From positions 62,001-126,000 of the forward strand of contig JAACJO010000008.1 in the NCBI GenBank assembly GCA_013368445.1: a stretch of 64,000 nucleotides of DNA, read 5' to 3'. Shown here piece after piece: positions 9,651-20,564 of this stretch. The stretch's first letter is position 1. Each line of letters opens with the position of its first letter. The notes below the pieces were generated by a model, which searched no databases, was not told where the DNA came from, and saw only the letters and a program-made list of their open reading frames with translations. This DNA comes from Leucocoprinus leucothites (taxonomy: Eukaryota > Basidiomycota > Agaricomycetes > Agaricales > Agaricaceae). Position numbers and translations under genes: made by a program.

Positions 9651-10087
9651 TTTTTTTTTTTTTTTTTTTAAATCAAGTTCAACCCCGGAGGGGTCGCCAA
9701 TTTATAACGCAGTGCGCGATAGCAGTCTGTGCCTGACTATCTACTACAGGGAACCAATACCGCTACCGACTATGCCAAAGTAAACAACCGGGAATATATA
9801 ATAGTCCTGTCTGAGACAATACATGAATCGACAACAGAGGGGGCTAGGCATGTAACAAAGTACGAAGAAATGAGACATATACCGATATCACTGCATCTGA
9901 TGGCAGGCCTTGTGGTTGGTGAGAGCCCATCCGGCAACCGGCGATGGATGGGGGACAATGCGTTGACACTAGGGAGCTCCCCCTAGGCCTGGGGCCGGCC
10001 AGCAGAACCGGAATGACTTTGCAGCCAATCCCTATCAAACCGGTGGTGCCAGAACGTGCACTTGCGGTCAGTAGCAGCATGTTCCTT

Positions 10088-10968
10088 TGTCCCATGCAAA
10101 ACAGGCTAGCAGTCGAGCGTCGTCTACTGACGCTGAACTCTACTCCATTCATATTGGCATTGCCAAGGCCATTTCCCTTCATTGCGACCACATCATCCTT
10201 ATCACCGACTGTCTCCCAGCAGCCAAGCTGGCAGTCGATCCCTCTATACACTCGAGCCAATCTCACTCCATCCAAGTCTGCCGGCTCCTTTCTGACTGGC
10301 TCATGGCTAAACCCTCTCGTTCTATCAACTTCTGGGACGTCCCTTCCAAATGGCACTGGAAGCCCCACCTTAAAGTCCACAAAGATGTCACTTCCACACG
10401 CATTCACACCCCCCCTCGATTAGGCGCTACTCTTGACTTCTTGCGACGCAAAATCACCAATGACTGCCAGAATTCCTGGGAGTCCACATTCTGGAAAAAG
10501 AGGTACCGCGGCAGCGGTTTCCTTCTTTCTAAAAAGAATCACAAGTTCCTCACCCCCACTTATGTCAAGGGGGGCACCTGGCTTCCCTTAGCCAACGAAT
10601 CACCATCATTATGTGCACGTATGTCCCGTGCCATCCTCAATCATGCTCCTATTGGAGTCTATCACGAGATGTTCTTTCCCCTCGAGCCCAAATCCTGTCA
10701 CTGTGGCCATCGCCTGGAGACACGACATCATATCCTGTGTTACTGCCCCCTCTATCCCTTTCGCACTCAATGGGTGCAATGCGCTTTCCCTCAGTACGAG
10801 TTCCTCGTCGAGTTCCTAAAAAAGAACCCGGCCACCTTTGCTTTTACTAATCATGACACGCGTCCACCGCTGCCCCAAGCTCCTGTGCCCGCCGAACCAA
10901 ATGAAGGTGAACTATACTCTTTTATTTCATCTCTCTTCCTTTCCTTTGAGTCCGATCTCTGTGTATGA
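10088..10968 (+). pseudogene. LINE-C ORF2 C-terminal fragment, open frame
   Basis: About 293 codons without a stop encode the RNase H domain from SHAKQASSRASSTDAELYS (catalytic Glu) through ITDCLPAAKLAV (catalytic Asp) and FWDVPSKWHWKPH. The Cys/His finger CHCGHRLETRHHILCYC follows, ending in the family C-terminus ESDLCV and TGA. The first RNase H aspartate and all of EN and RT are missing because of 5' truncation. It shows little decay, so the insertion is relatively young, but it has no start of its own. Confidence 0.87.
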
Positions 10969-11175
10969 CACCTTGTTCAATAGTCTCTATCGAGTCTTTT
11001 CTATATTGCTGGACTAATCATGTATAGTCTCTGTCTTAAGCAGTCTTCGACCGCTTCATGTACCCCAGCTTGCTGTAGTGTACCGTCTGTTTGTAATATT
11101 TAGTTGAAAGCAGACTGTGATCGAGCACCGCTATATAAATTCATTGATTTTAAAAAAAAAAAAAAAAAAAAAAAA
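10088..11175 (+). mobile_element. LINE-C copy, 5'-truncated, nested in LINE-B
   Basis: A 1.09-kb 3' fragment of LINE-C: partial RNase H, C-terminal finger domain, 3'UTR and poly(A) (11152-11175). It is flanked by the 14-15 bp duplication GCAGCATGTTCCTT (10074-10087 and 11176-11189). This is a simple target-primed insertion with typical 5' truncation, and it disrupts an otherwise intact LINE-B ORF1. Confidence 0.93.
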
Positions 11176-13054
11176 GCAGCATGTTCCTTGCCGCAATTGA
11201 TGCACTTGATATGGGGACAGGGTTCCCCAGTGGGTGTAGGCTGAATGGGGGGGTTTGCCTTTGGTGACCCCTTACAGCAGGAGGAGGTGGTACGGTGATT
11301 CTCAGACCGATGTGGCCCACCACACTGTGAGCACCTGAGCGCGCGGTTGCGACAAGTGGTGGTAGTGTGGCCCCAACGCCAGCATTGTTGACACTGGGGG
11401 GTCCCAGGGTGAGTGCACGTGGCCCTGATCATGGACTGCACGCCGTCGAAGTTGAGGTATTTGCCGACCAGGCGCTTAGCATTAGCGCCGGACTGAGAAT
11501 CCCAAAGGTCGACCCAAACGGTGGTGGTGTTGGCTTTGGCAGAGTTGCGCATGATGCACACAGAGGATACATTAGCGAATGTCTCCTTGAAGGGAGACAG
11601 ACGCATATGGTCGTTGACGTGTTGTGGAGTGGTGCGGATGCCACTCGTGTAGTAAGGGACATCCAGGATTTTGAGGTAAGACCTGGACCTGGGGTGCTTG
11701 GTCTTCAGTTCAAACAGGGCAGTGAAGGCTAAAGAGAGGGAGGATTCGATCACTAATGCATTGGCATCAGTGGCGACGGAATTGGTGTACAACGATATGG
11801 TGTCATACGCCCGAGCAATGTTCTCAACACAAAGTGAACTCTTTGCACAAGTGAAGGAATCATTGAGAAGGCACATGGCCTTGTGGTGGAGGTAGGTGAT
11901 ATCACTGGAATTGCCAGTGAAATCAAGGAAGAGTTGGCGTCGGGTGGGGCCTGACATGGTCATGCGGGGCTTCTTTGCAGAAGGCACATCAGTGAGGGTG
12001 GCCTGATGCATCGCGGCGACACAATCAGGCTCGAGGGTGGGGTGGGACTGGGTTAGCTTGATAAGCGCTGCTGCAGATGCTGGGGTGCAGGCAACCTCAG
12101 CGAACGACTTCTTAGCCGCTGAGGGTGGGATGGGCACTCGCCGAGCTTGGCCATTAGACCTAACCTTAGGAGTGGGGGGTGCTTGAGTGGGTGCTTTGCT
12201 GCTAGCGCGGGCCTTTGCAGGTGCCGGCTTGGGTGGTAGGAAGGGACGGGCCGGGGGGGGTAAGGTGGGCGCCTTGGGGTCGCCCATGTTGATGTCACGT
12301 GGACCCACTGAGTCAGCGGATCCATGGGTCGCCTCGTGGACAACGTGCATTGCTTTAGGGCCGGTCTCAGGCAGCCCACACTTGCGCCCGAGATCATATA
12401 ATGCATCCCCGAAATCAGTCAGCCTGTGAGAGCTGAGCGAGTGTGAGGAAAGGGGGGCGTTGTTGAGTTCCAGCTCATCGACAATGACAAAGGCCGCCTT
12501 AGCGAGGCAGGTGACGGCTGCAGAAGCATCCTCTTCCGTGATGGAAGAGTGGGATTCAGCACAATCCTCTAACCACTTGAGGAATGTCCAGAGGCTTGAG
12601 AGAGCGCGCTTCAGGGTGAGCTCCTTCTTCTTTCCCTTGGAGGAGGTCACTGATTCAGGCACGGCTTGGGGAGCATCGACAGGGTAGAAGGTGGTTCCAC
12701 TGGCTGTGAAGGGTTTGAGCGGCGACAGAATGTCAGCCACTGGAGGAGCAACCGACGGTGATAGAACGTCAGCAGTCAGTTGGGAGGGGCCAGGCGACAG
12801 AACGTCAGCCTGGGGGGGACCGAAGAACCCACGCACATTGAGTGGGTTGTCGTAGGGGTCGAGGTAGTCATCTTTGGCCATCTCGGCGATGTTGAGCTCA
12901 TTGTCAGAGATGGCAGACTCGGATTCAAATGCGGCAAACTGGTTAGCAGTAGCTTTAGACTTGTGCCTACCCATATTACTGTAGATAGACGATGTAGGAA
13001 TGCCTCAGAACAAACACCAACTTTCGATGGTGGTGGTAAGAGGACAAGGAGGGA

Positions 13055-13447
13055 TGCGTTTTTATTGGTTATCCAACTGGCTACAAGGGCTGGCTGTTTT
13101 ACAACCCCACCACTCGCCAAATTCGCATTTCTGAGTGAGCTGACTTTGATGAGAGGTACTTCCCATGTCTTACAGGCTCTAAGTGCAACAATGTACTGTC
13201 TTTTGCGCCCCCTGGACCTCCAGCACCTCCTCAATCTTCAAGTAGCTCTTCTCCACCTTTTTCTCCACTTCCTCCATCCTCTGGCTTTCCACCACTCTCA
13301 GATGAAGGGGGTGATGTTGACCAGCCTCCAGAACATCGATCTGAGCCTCCTGAGCCACCTAGAGTGCCAGCTCGGCCCCAGCAGCCTCTAGAGTCTCCCA
13401 GTTATGCTCCCAAGTCTGAGGAGTGATCCCTGCCTCCCAGTCCATCT
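13055..13447 (+). pseudogene. Copia-D integrase C-terminus and IN-RT linker (segment 2)
   Basis: Continues from 9650 after LINE-B. It encodes IGYPTGYKGWLFYNPTTRQIRISE, then TGA (13136-13138), then a Ser/Pro-rich linker (PPSSGFPPLS...) matching 36420-36790 on the other strand. It is cut at 13447 by LINE-C copy 3, with the 16-bp duplication GCCTCCCAGTCCATCT (13432-13447 and 18946-18961). The TGA after ISE is shared with the other Copia copy. Confidence 0.85.
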
Positions 13448-13649
13448 TTTTTTTTTTTTTTTTTTTATTATCAATGAATTTATATAGCAGTGCTCGATCG
13501 CAGTCTGCTTTCAACTAAATATTACAAACAGACGGTACGCTACAGCAAGCTGGGGTACACGAAGTGGTCAAAGACAGCTTGAGACAAAGACTATACACAA
13601 TTAGTCCAGCAATATAGAAAAGACTCGATAGAGACTATTGAATGAGGTG

Positions 13650-16068
13650 TCATACACAGAAATCGGACTCAAAGGAAAAGAAGAGAGATGAAATAAGAGA
13701 GTATAGTTCACCTTCATTTGGTTTGGTGGGCACAGGGGCTTGAGGCGGCAGTGAATGCGTGTTGTGGTTGGTAAAAGCAAAGGTAGCCGGGTTCTTTTTC
13801 AAGAACTCGACAAGGAACTCATACTGAGGGAAAGCGCATTGCAGCCATTGAGTGCGGAAGGGATAGAGGGGGCAGTAACACAGGATATGATGTCGTGTTT
13901 CTAGGTGATGGCCACAACGACAGGACTTGGGCTCAAGGGGGAAGAACCTCTCGTGATAAGCTCCAATAGGAGCATGATTGAGGATGGTGCGGGACATACG
14001 TGCACATAATGATGGCGATTCATTGGCTAAGGGAAGCCAGGTGCCCCCCTTGACGTAAGTGGGGGTGAGGAACTTGTGATTCTTTTTTGAAAGAAGGAAA
14101 CCACTGCTGCTGTACCTCTTCTTCCAGAAAGTGGACTCCCAGGATTTCTGGCAGTTGTTGGTGATTTTGCATCACAAGAAGTCAAGAGTAGCACCTAATC
14201 GAGGGGGGGCATGTATGCATGTGGAAGTGACATCTTTGTGGACTTTAAGGTGGGGCTTCCAGCGCCATTTGGAAGGGACGTCCCAGAAGTCGATAGAATG
14301 AGAAGGTTTTGCTGTGAGCCAGTCAGATAAGAGTCGGCAGACTTGGATGGAGTGTGTTTGGCTCAAGTGTATAGAGGGATCGACTGCTAGCTTGGCTGCT
14401 GGGAGACAGTCAGTGATGAGGATGATATGGTCGCAATGAAGGGAAATGGCCTTGGCGATGCCAATACGAATGGAGTAGAGTTTGGCATCAGTAGACGATG
14501 CTCGACCGCTAGCCTGTTTTGCATGGGACACTTGTCGTCCGCTGCGATATAGATGTGCCACCGAAACTGCCTGAAGGGAACCTGAAGTGACTCGGCCAGT
14601 AAGAGAGACATACGCACGCGTTAGCAATGAGTATTATGTTTTTGAGGCATTCATTGTGGGCGACAATGGATTTTAGATGTTTCCAGGAGACATGATCAGG
14701 CCCGGGTGCTGAGGAGTTAGTGCATGAAGAGAGGGATTCGGTGAGTTCTAGGACAGAGAAGTTTGCCCAGGAACGGGGGGGAAGGGATTTTATTTCATTC
14801 AGAATGTTAGAGCTTACTGGTTGACCGGATGCTGAGTTATATGATGAATGGAGTGCATTCCATAGGTCCGGAAGATCATTGCAAGGTCATCCTTGATAGT
14901 GGATACCCTCAATGGCAGGGAGTTTGTGTTGTTTTACCCATTCCATAAGGTCCCAGGGTCACTTGTTGGTCGATGCAATTTCATGGATGCATGCGTCAAA
15001 GAAAGAATGCTTAGCAGCTCGAGTAGCTGCTCTGAACACCCGCCAGTCTTTACGATCCTTTGTTCTTCTGTAGGTAAGAAGAGTCTCAGAGCAGTGGGGG
15101 TTCCACCATTCCTTTGACCGGTTAGTAATCCATACAATCTTAGAGTTCGTAATCCAAGATTTGTTAAAGATACGAGAAATGGAGTCAGAGATATCGTTCA
15201 GACAAGAGGTAGAATGAATGTCCGAGCAGTCAAGGGCCGCTAGATACTCAGAGACTTGGGAAGTGAAAGCCGTCTCTTCATCGCTATCTTTCGGTATTAC
15301 GCGTTTTTTATAATTAATATAATCTGGATGAATTGGAAGATCCATAATCAAAGGTACATGATCCGATGGAAGCCTCGAATTAACATCAATAATATGGGGG
15401 GTGGAGTTGTTAGCGCAAAAGATGAGATTGATAACCGAATTGTCATGACTTTCAATGGAAGAGAAATGAGTCGGGGATAATGAGGTCGGTGAAGACCTTG
15501 TGAGATTGAAGCCGTCCGCCAACTCCATTAGAGTTATAGCTGACATAGGGATGTAAGTAGCTGAAGGGTCCCATTCTGGAGATTGACAATTAAAATCTCC
15601 TCCCATATAAATAATATTAGGGATGTCGATGAAGTTCATTGAAAGGAAATTGATCGCTGATGAGGACGAGTCAGAGTATATGTTCAGTAGATGAATATAG
15701 TTACCCTGGTTGAATAGTCCCAAGATTTGTATGTCGCGGTGGTTGACCCACTCTTGTCGAAGAATGGGTCTCATGTGAAGTAGTCATCTGTGAACATAAG
15801 TCAGAGTACGGGGTCGGGGGTCATTAGGCTTAGTAGGGCGAACCATACACAGCCACTCAGGGTGAATAGGAGCACCTATGACATCGTCCCCTTCAGGGTT
15901 AGTTGTAGAGGGTGCTTTTCGAATATGATTCCATGGAGGTTCCTGTAGAAAAATGATATCGAAGTCCAGCTTTTTGGACTTGAGTATGGTATCAACCAGG
16001 GCGTAAGAGCGTCCCACGTTTTGCGAATAGATACGAACAGAAGAGATAGGTTTGTTCTTACCAGACAT
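13650..16068 (-). pseudogene. LINE-C ORF2 (endonuclease and RNase H; RT deleted)
   Basis: Starts at ATG 16068 (MSGKNKPISSVRIYSQNVG), 2 nt after the ORF1 stop. The APE-type endonuclease motifs LQEPPWNH, GGDFNCQSPEWD and SDHVPL are all visible. The RT begins (CVRLSYWPSHF-type) but jumps at about 14582 to GSLQAVSVAHLYR at the start of RNase H, so no RT catalytic motif survives. RNase H (STDAKLYS, ITDCLPAAK) and the C-terminal finger (CRCGHHLETRHHILCYC) follow to a stop at 13652-13650. Stops at 15784, 14959 and 14172 fit CGA to TGA or related CpG changes. Confidence 0.88.
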
Positions 16069-16070
16069 AT

Positions 16071-18866
16071 TTAGACAGCAACTCCGCCACCAGAGCGATT
16101 GGAGTTGGCGCGAACAGCACGTGCGGTGCGTGATTCAGCGGCTTTGTTAGAATGCCAGGCTCAGTCGAACCTGTTCCTCCAGAATGGACATTTGGTGTCG
16201 TTTGTGTGATGATCACCTTTGCAGTTCAGGCATTTGAAGTTCTCCAGGTGAGGGCATGGGGTGCCCTCAGGAGTGGCATCACGGGGGGGATTGGATTTGG
16301 GGTTGGCCTTACAACACCAGGCCATGGATCAATGGTTTTCAACATGATGAGGGCCACCACAAATTTGACAGCGTGCGCCAAGGGCGCGACAGGCGTGAGT
16401 GGGGTGACCCCATCACCAGCAGTTTCTGCACTGTGCAATGCCGGGGTGCATACTAGTAGCACAGATGGTTCCGATATGTCGTCCAAAGTTAATAGTACGG
16501 TTGACCAACGTCTTGGCCTTAGTACCATTCTGGGAGTCCCAGATGTTGAACCACATGACAGCTGTGTCCAACTTTGGGGAGGCTTTTATGACGCGAGGAC
16601 GGGTGGCGAGAATAACATTTTCGAACAACAATGATTGTCCAAGGGCTTGTTCCACGAATGCAGGGGAGAGAGGGTTGGAGGAGTTGGCTACCCAGTAAGG
16701 GATGCCTACAATCTTAAGGAACGATTTGGATTGTGGGAGACAAGGCTCAATAGGGATGGCATCTCCTAATTGCCAGGCTTTTTTAAGCCAGGATTTGATG
16801 GTTTCAAGGTCAGCGGGAGAAGCAACACCTGAGGTAGCAATCGATATGCCATTGTATGATTCGTGAACTGATTCGACGCGAAGTTTGGACTGTGCAGCAG
16901 TAAGGCTGCGATTACAGAATTCGGCTGCCTTGTTAAAGTCTTTAATTCGATCAGTGATGATGTTTCCCTCAAAAGGGATAAGGACTTGGCAATGGGTGGG
17001 CCCATGTGTTGTCATTTTGGGTTTAGCACCTTGGGCGCTTGAGGGTGTTGATTCAGGGGCTTGAGGTTGGGCGTTCCCAAAGCCTGCCTTGTACATAGCA
17101 AGGACTTTGTCGTAGGATAAATCAGGGAAGGCGAGTATCATTTCTCACATCTTAACCCCATCAATACTAGAGGAGGGATTGGAAGAGGAAGTCACTGGCT
17201 GGACACCCCGTCGGGCGGCATCAGCAAACGACACATTCTTCTTGTTGAAGTGTTCCGTAAGGGGTTTGGTGGATGCCTTATGGTCAGGAGGAGGAATGGG
17301 GGGCAGCATGTCAGAGGCACCCTTGGGGTTATATTTCGATGGCTGAGCCTGGCCATCAGAGGAAGGGCGCCCAACTAAGCGCTCAAAGTTTCCATTCCCA
17401 TTCCTTGGGGTCATGTGATTGGAAGGTGGAGGGGGGGCCCAGGAGATGCGAATAGGACCAAAAGGCTTAGAAGACGTAATATCATTCTTTGCCTTCAGGG
17501 AGCCTGGCACGGACGAAACGTCATTCTTTGCCTTCAGGGAGCCTGGCACGGACGAAATGTCACGTGTCGTACCAGAAGACTTAAAGTCATTCTGGGGGAG
17601 GGGAGGGGTGCCCTCCCCAGGAGGGGCTTGATCGATGTTCATTCGGTTGTCATTGATGCGATCTGTATGATTAGTTTGCCCAATGACAATGCCGGGCGGA
17701 AATATGGGAGAAGGGATGGTAGATGGGGGTGGTTTATGTGCCTTTTTTCCCTTCCCCTTACCCTTAGGAGGGGGGGAAGAGTCCATCATGGGAATGTCTG
17801 AGGGAGGACTATAGTAGTGCCTCAATGCCTCTGTGATCATGAGTCTGCTTTCACCATTGATAGGTAGGCGGTCCCATCCTGACTCAAACATAGTAGTGAG
17901 CAGACAATAGATTGGTTCCCCCATTTGAGGAAACCTTGGGTCTTTCTCACCAGGCTGCAACCCGAGAGCGGCGCGATGTCTGAAAAAATTTGTGACATAT
18001 TTAAGCACCTCGAGCACTTTGAAGGCAGCTTCACCGACAATAACAGTTTCTTTGGTGGCTGTGTTGGATGGATCCTTGAGATCTGGGAGATGTGGCTGTG
18101 CAGGCCTAGGCTCCTGCGGCTGTGCATTGACGTCACTGGTGACATCATGTGTGACGTCAGGTGTGACGTCATTAGGGTTAGAGGAGCTGGCAAAAAAGGT
18201 GGCCAGAGTGCCAGATAGCACAGCATCTGCTGACTCAGCGGATCCATGGATCACATGAGGCAGCCTTGAGGTGGATGGGGGTCCAAAGAATCGATTAGTA
18301 GATTCCCCATTTTTGAGAATCCCCTCCTCTTGGTCACTCCACGCATCCCTGCGCGAGATCAGGTTGAGAGGATCAGGGGTTTTTAACTCACCTAGGAAAC
18401 CCTCTCCAAAAGGGAGGAAAGGGATAGGTGATTTGAAGCCATCATATGCACTCATTGACGCAGTTCTTGAGATGGCTTTTGGTGTGGTGTCCAGACCTTG
18501 ACGGATATCCCGAGCACAGGTTCATTTAGTATGCGACGAGGGAGGAGGAGGAGTTCTAAGGGAAGAATGCAACACTGCATGGGAAAGTACAGCATGGGCG
18601 GTTATCGGGGAGGAAGGGGTTGAAGATTCAGACAAGTCAGAATCACTCTCACTGCTCTCTTCTTCATCAGAGCCAGCTCTAGATGGAGCAGCAGACTTGG
18701 CGTTGTCAAGGACAGAGTGTCTAGACGATTTGATAGAAAGCATGGGTGAATGCGAACAGTCGCGCTTGTAGGTTAAGACACATGTTTTGGTGTCAGCGAT
18801 GTTCATGGGGTCTGAAGACAGTGGAGGGGTACCCTTAAGGTCCACCCAATGCGATGGTGCAGTCAT
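16071..18866 (-). pseudogene. LINE-C ORF1 protein gene with 39-bp tandem duplication
   Basis: The frame 18866 to 16071 spans 2796 nt: the family length of 2757 plus a 39-nt in-frame tandem duplication. Domains: MTAPSHWVDLKG start, Ser-rich N-terminus, the YDGFKSPIPFLPFGEGF motif, a DVTHDVTSDV repeat, a helical-looking domain (KVLEVLKYVTNFF), Pro/Lys-rich linker, conserved central domain (MTTHGPTHCQVLIPF to AVMWFNIWDSQNG), then zinc knuckles (CRNCW..., CQICGGPH, CLNCKGDH). Several stop codons interrupt it, including one after IDGVKM near 17145 and one in knuckle 1 at about 16413. Confidence 0.87.
17482..17559 (-). repeat. 39-bp tandem duplication inside LINE-C ORF1
   Basis: Two adjacent copies (17482-17520 and 17521-17559) differ at one base near the right end. 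On the coding strand they give two tandem 13-residue units of the type SSVPGSLKAKNDV. Other LINE-C copies carry a single unit, and the extra 39 nt accounts exactly for the longer ORF1 of this copy. Confidence 0.9.
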
Positions 18867-18961
18867 TTTGGTAGAATTCGTAGTCAATGTAGTATAAAGC
18901 ACCGTCAAGGAAATCGATGATGGTGGTTAGAGGGAAAGGAGGATGGCCTCCCAGTCCATCT

Positions 18962-19822
18962 GTAGAGCCCTCCAATGCTCCAGAGACTCCCAAGGCTGGT
19001 CCTAGTGTTCCTCTTTGATCTGGTGACTCCCCATTGGACTCTGATGATTCTGACATCTCCTATGCCACTCCTATTGGTCCAGCACCTTCCAGAACACCTC
19101 CTCAGGTTCCTACACTGCTTGCACAGCCCCCACAGCCTCAGTGATGCTCCACACGACCTCCAGCACCCAGGACAGCCTACTGGCTACTGGGGAAATCTCT
19201 GCTATTCCCTCCAAAGGACCAGGAGCGAGGAAACTATGTTGATGCTGACTATGAGGTTGTAGAGTTTGCTGGAAGTGTTTCTGGGCCTGATCCTCACAAC
19301 TACAAGGTTGCTATGAAGGCCCCAGATGCTGACAAGTGGAGAGAAGCCTGCAACACTGAAATTTCGACTCTCATTGCAAATGGGACCTGGGAGCTTGTTG
19401 AGCTACCTCCTGGGGCCAAAATCATCGAGTCTGGCCGGGTTTTCAAGTTGAAACTGAACCCAGACCAGTCTATTGAGCGTTATCACTCTAGGCTTGTTGC
19501 AAAGGGCTATTTCCAGCGTCCTGGCTATGACTACACCGAGGTTTTTGCCCCTACATTTCATTCTGCATCCCTGCACCTTATTATAGCTTTGGCAGCCAAG
19601 GAAGGCTTCAAAATGCAATCTGTGGATATCTCCTCTGCATTCACCTATGGAGAGCTGGATGAGGACATCTACATGAGGCAGCCTGAAGGATATCACCAGG
19701 GAGGCCCAAATGTCATTTGCAAGCTGCACAAATCGCTCTATGGCCTCAAACAGTCAGCCAGGCAGTGGAACAAGAAGCTACACACTGTGCTTGATTCCCT
19801 GGGCTTTAAACAACTCCAGAGT
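18962..19822 (+). pseudogene. Copia-D reverse transcriptase N-terminal part (segment 3)
   Basis: Continues from 13447 after LINE-C copy 3. It encodes the IN-RT linker and then RT: MKAPDADKWREACNTEI, TWELVELPPGAKII, VFKLKLNPDQSIERYHSRLVAKGY, VDISSAFTYGELDEDIYMRQPEGY (motif A region) and LYGLKQSARQWNKKLH. It retains 39 nt that are deleted in the copy at 35740. It ends at 19822 in LINE-E poly(T); the YVDD-type motif and RNase H are not found on this side, and the matching duplication was not located. Confidence 0.87.
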
Positions 19823-20256
19823 TTTTTTTTTTTTTTTTTTAAAAAAAAAATCAATGATTTATTACACGGTGCCCAGTCGCAGTCCGCGCTCACTGACATA
19901 ATACAGGGCCTAAGTACTGCTACCTAAACCAAATACTACAAAGACAAGAATAGATAAAGTCCTGTCCAAATATAGTACACTACTCGATGGCAAAGAGACA
20001 TGGCATAGTAACAAAGAAATGAAACTAAAGTCCAACTTGCAGACCTCTAACAGTAAGCTTACATGCATGTGTGGCCCTAGCAACGTACTGACAGGGTTGG
20101 AAGATGCATTGAAGCAGGTACACGACCTACTACCGGGGCCTCCTATTGTCCTCCTTGTGACGGCTGAGCCAATCACAGTCGAACTGGTGGCACCAGAACA
20201 GGCACTTTTGATCATCAGCTGCATGGTCACCCTTGTAGTTGATACATGAGATATAC
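19823..20256 (-). mobile_element. LINE-E 3' fragment (fourth family), antisense
   Basis: After poly(T) (to 19840) and a run of ten A comes a 3' terminus related to LINE-C on the minus strand: GCGGACTGCGACTGGGCACCG, then TAATAAAT and TTGATTTT. The upstream ~280-nt 3'UTR is unlike A, B or C. It is preceded by the last zinc knuckle of an ORF1 protein (INYKGDHAADDQKCLFW; the second Cys is Tyr) and a C-terminus ending RRPR with TAG at 20132-20130. Only this copy exists here. It joins a LINE-B-like 5' end in opposite orientation at about 20256. Confidence 0.8.
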
Positions 20257-20479
20257 ATCCCTCCTTGTCCTCTTACCACCACCATCGAAAGTTGGTGTCT
20301 GTTCTGAGGCATCCTTACATTGTCTATCTATGCTACTATGGGTAGGCACAAGTCTAAAGCTACCACAAACCAGTTTGCCGCATTCGAATCCGAGTCCGCC
20401 GTCTCTGATGACGAGCTCAACATCACCAAGATGGCCAAAGATGACCACCTCGACCCCTACGACAACCCACTCAACGTGC
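20257..20479 (+). mobile_element. LINE-B-like 5' end fragment, inverted against LINE-E
   Basis: Starts ATCCCTCCTTGTCC with the shared 5' motif and the CACCA/TGGTG hairpin, followed by a 5'UTR and ORF1 start (ATG at 20338, MGRHKSKATTNQFAAFESES) for about 47 codons. It then stops abruptly where LINE-A copy 3 begins. Together with the LINE-E 3' fragment it forms an inverted 5'-segment/3'-segment pair, the structure produced by twin priming. That reading requires LINE-E to have a LINE-B-like 5' end. Confidence 0.78.
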
Positions 20480-20564
20480 ATCCCTCCTTGACCTCTTACC
20501 ACCACCATCGAAAGTTGGTGTTTGATTAGATGTCTAGTTACACATTGTATTCTACCTATTCTAC

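Larger units (their letters stand above)
9983..12974 (-). pseudogene. LINE-B ORF1 protein gene, broken only by a nested LINE-C
   Basis: Coding segments 12974-11176 and 10073-9983 total 1890 nt (629 aa plus stop) with no other defect. It starts MGRHKSKATANQ, then has the acidic stretch AEMAKDDYLDPYDNP and a Pro-rich linker. A ~110-residue variable domain (LKRALSSLWTFLKWLEDCAES...) is unlike that of LINE-A. Then follow HGSADSVGPRDINMGDPKAP, the conserved central domain (CIMRNSAKANTTTVWVDLWDSQSGA) and three zinc knuckles: CQQCWRWGH-x4-C, CSQCGGPH, and CGKEH-x6-C followed by TFW. It is related to the ORF1 proteins of LINE-A and LINE-C. Confidence 0.9.
9651..13054 (-). mobile_element. LINE-B copy 1 (ORF1-only LINE), interrupted by LINE-C
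   Basis: A complete antisense LINE-B: poly(T) 9651-9669, a 3' terminus similar to LINE-A including the CCCC-GGA-GGGG hairpin, a 3'UTR of about 313 nt, ORF1 (12974 to 9983), and an ~80-nt 5'UTR ending in the shared 5' motif. It is flanked by a 16-bp duplication in Copia pol. A truncated LINE-C (10088-11175) is nested in its zinc-knuckle region. Without that insert the element is about 2.3 kb and has no ORF2. Confidence 0.92.
13448..18945 (-). mobile_element. LINE-C copy 3, full ends but internally deleted
   Basis: A 5.5-kb antisense LINE-C with poly(T) and 3' terminus at left and the intact 5' motif at right, flanked by a perfect 16-bp duplication in Copia pol. Compared with the 6.99-kb copies it lacks about 1.55 kb of ORF2 (RT palm, thumb and connection), with the junction at about 14582. 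ORF1 is present in full length. Clear ends plus an internal deletion suggest the deletion occurred after insertion or in the template. Confidence 0.92.

Noticed and set aside
16152..16634. Long open frames antisense to LINE ORF1/ORF2 (for example 16152-16634 +, 21681-22256 -, 43616-44065 -)
   Set aside because: They mirror the coding frames of conserved LINE proteins, recur wherever the same segment recurs and carry no recognisable domain. They are by-products of codon composition.
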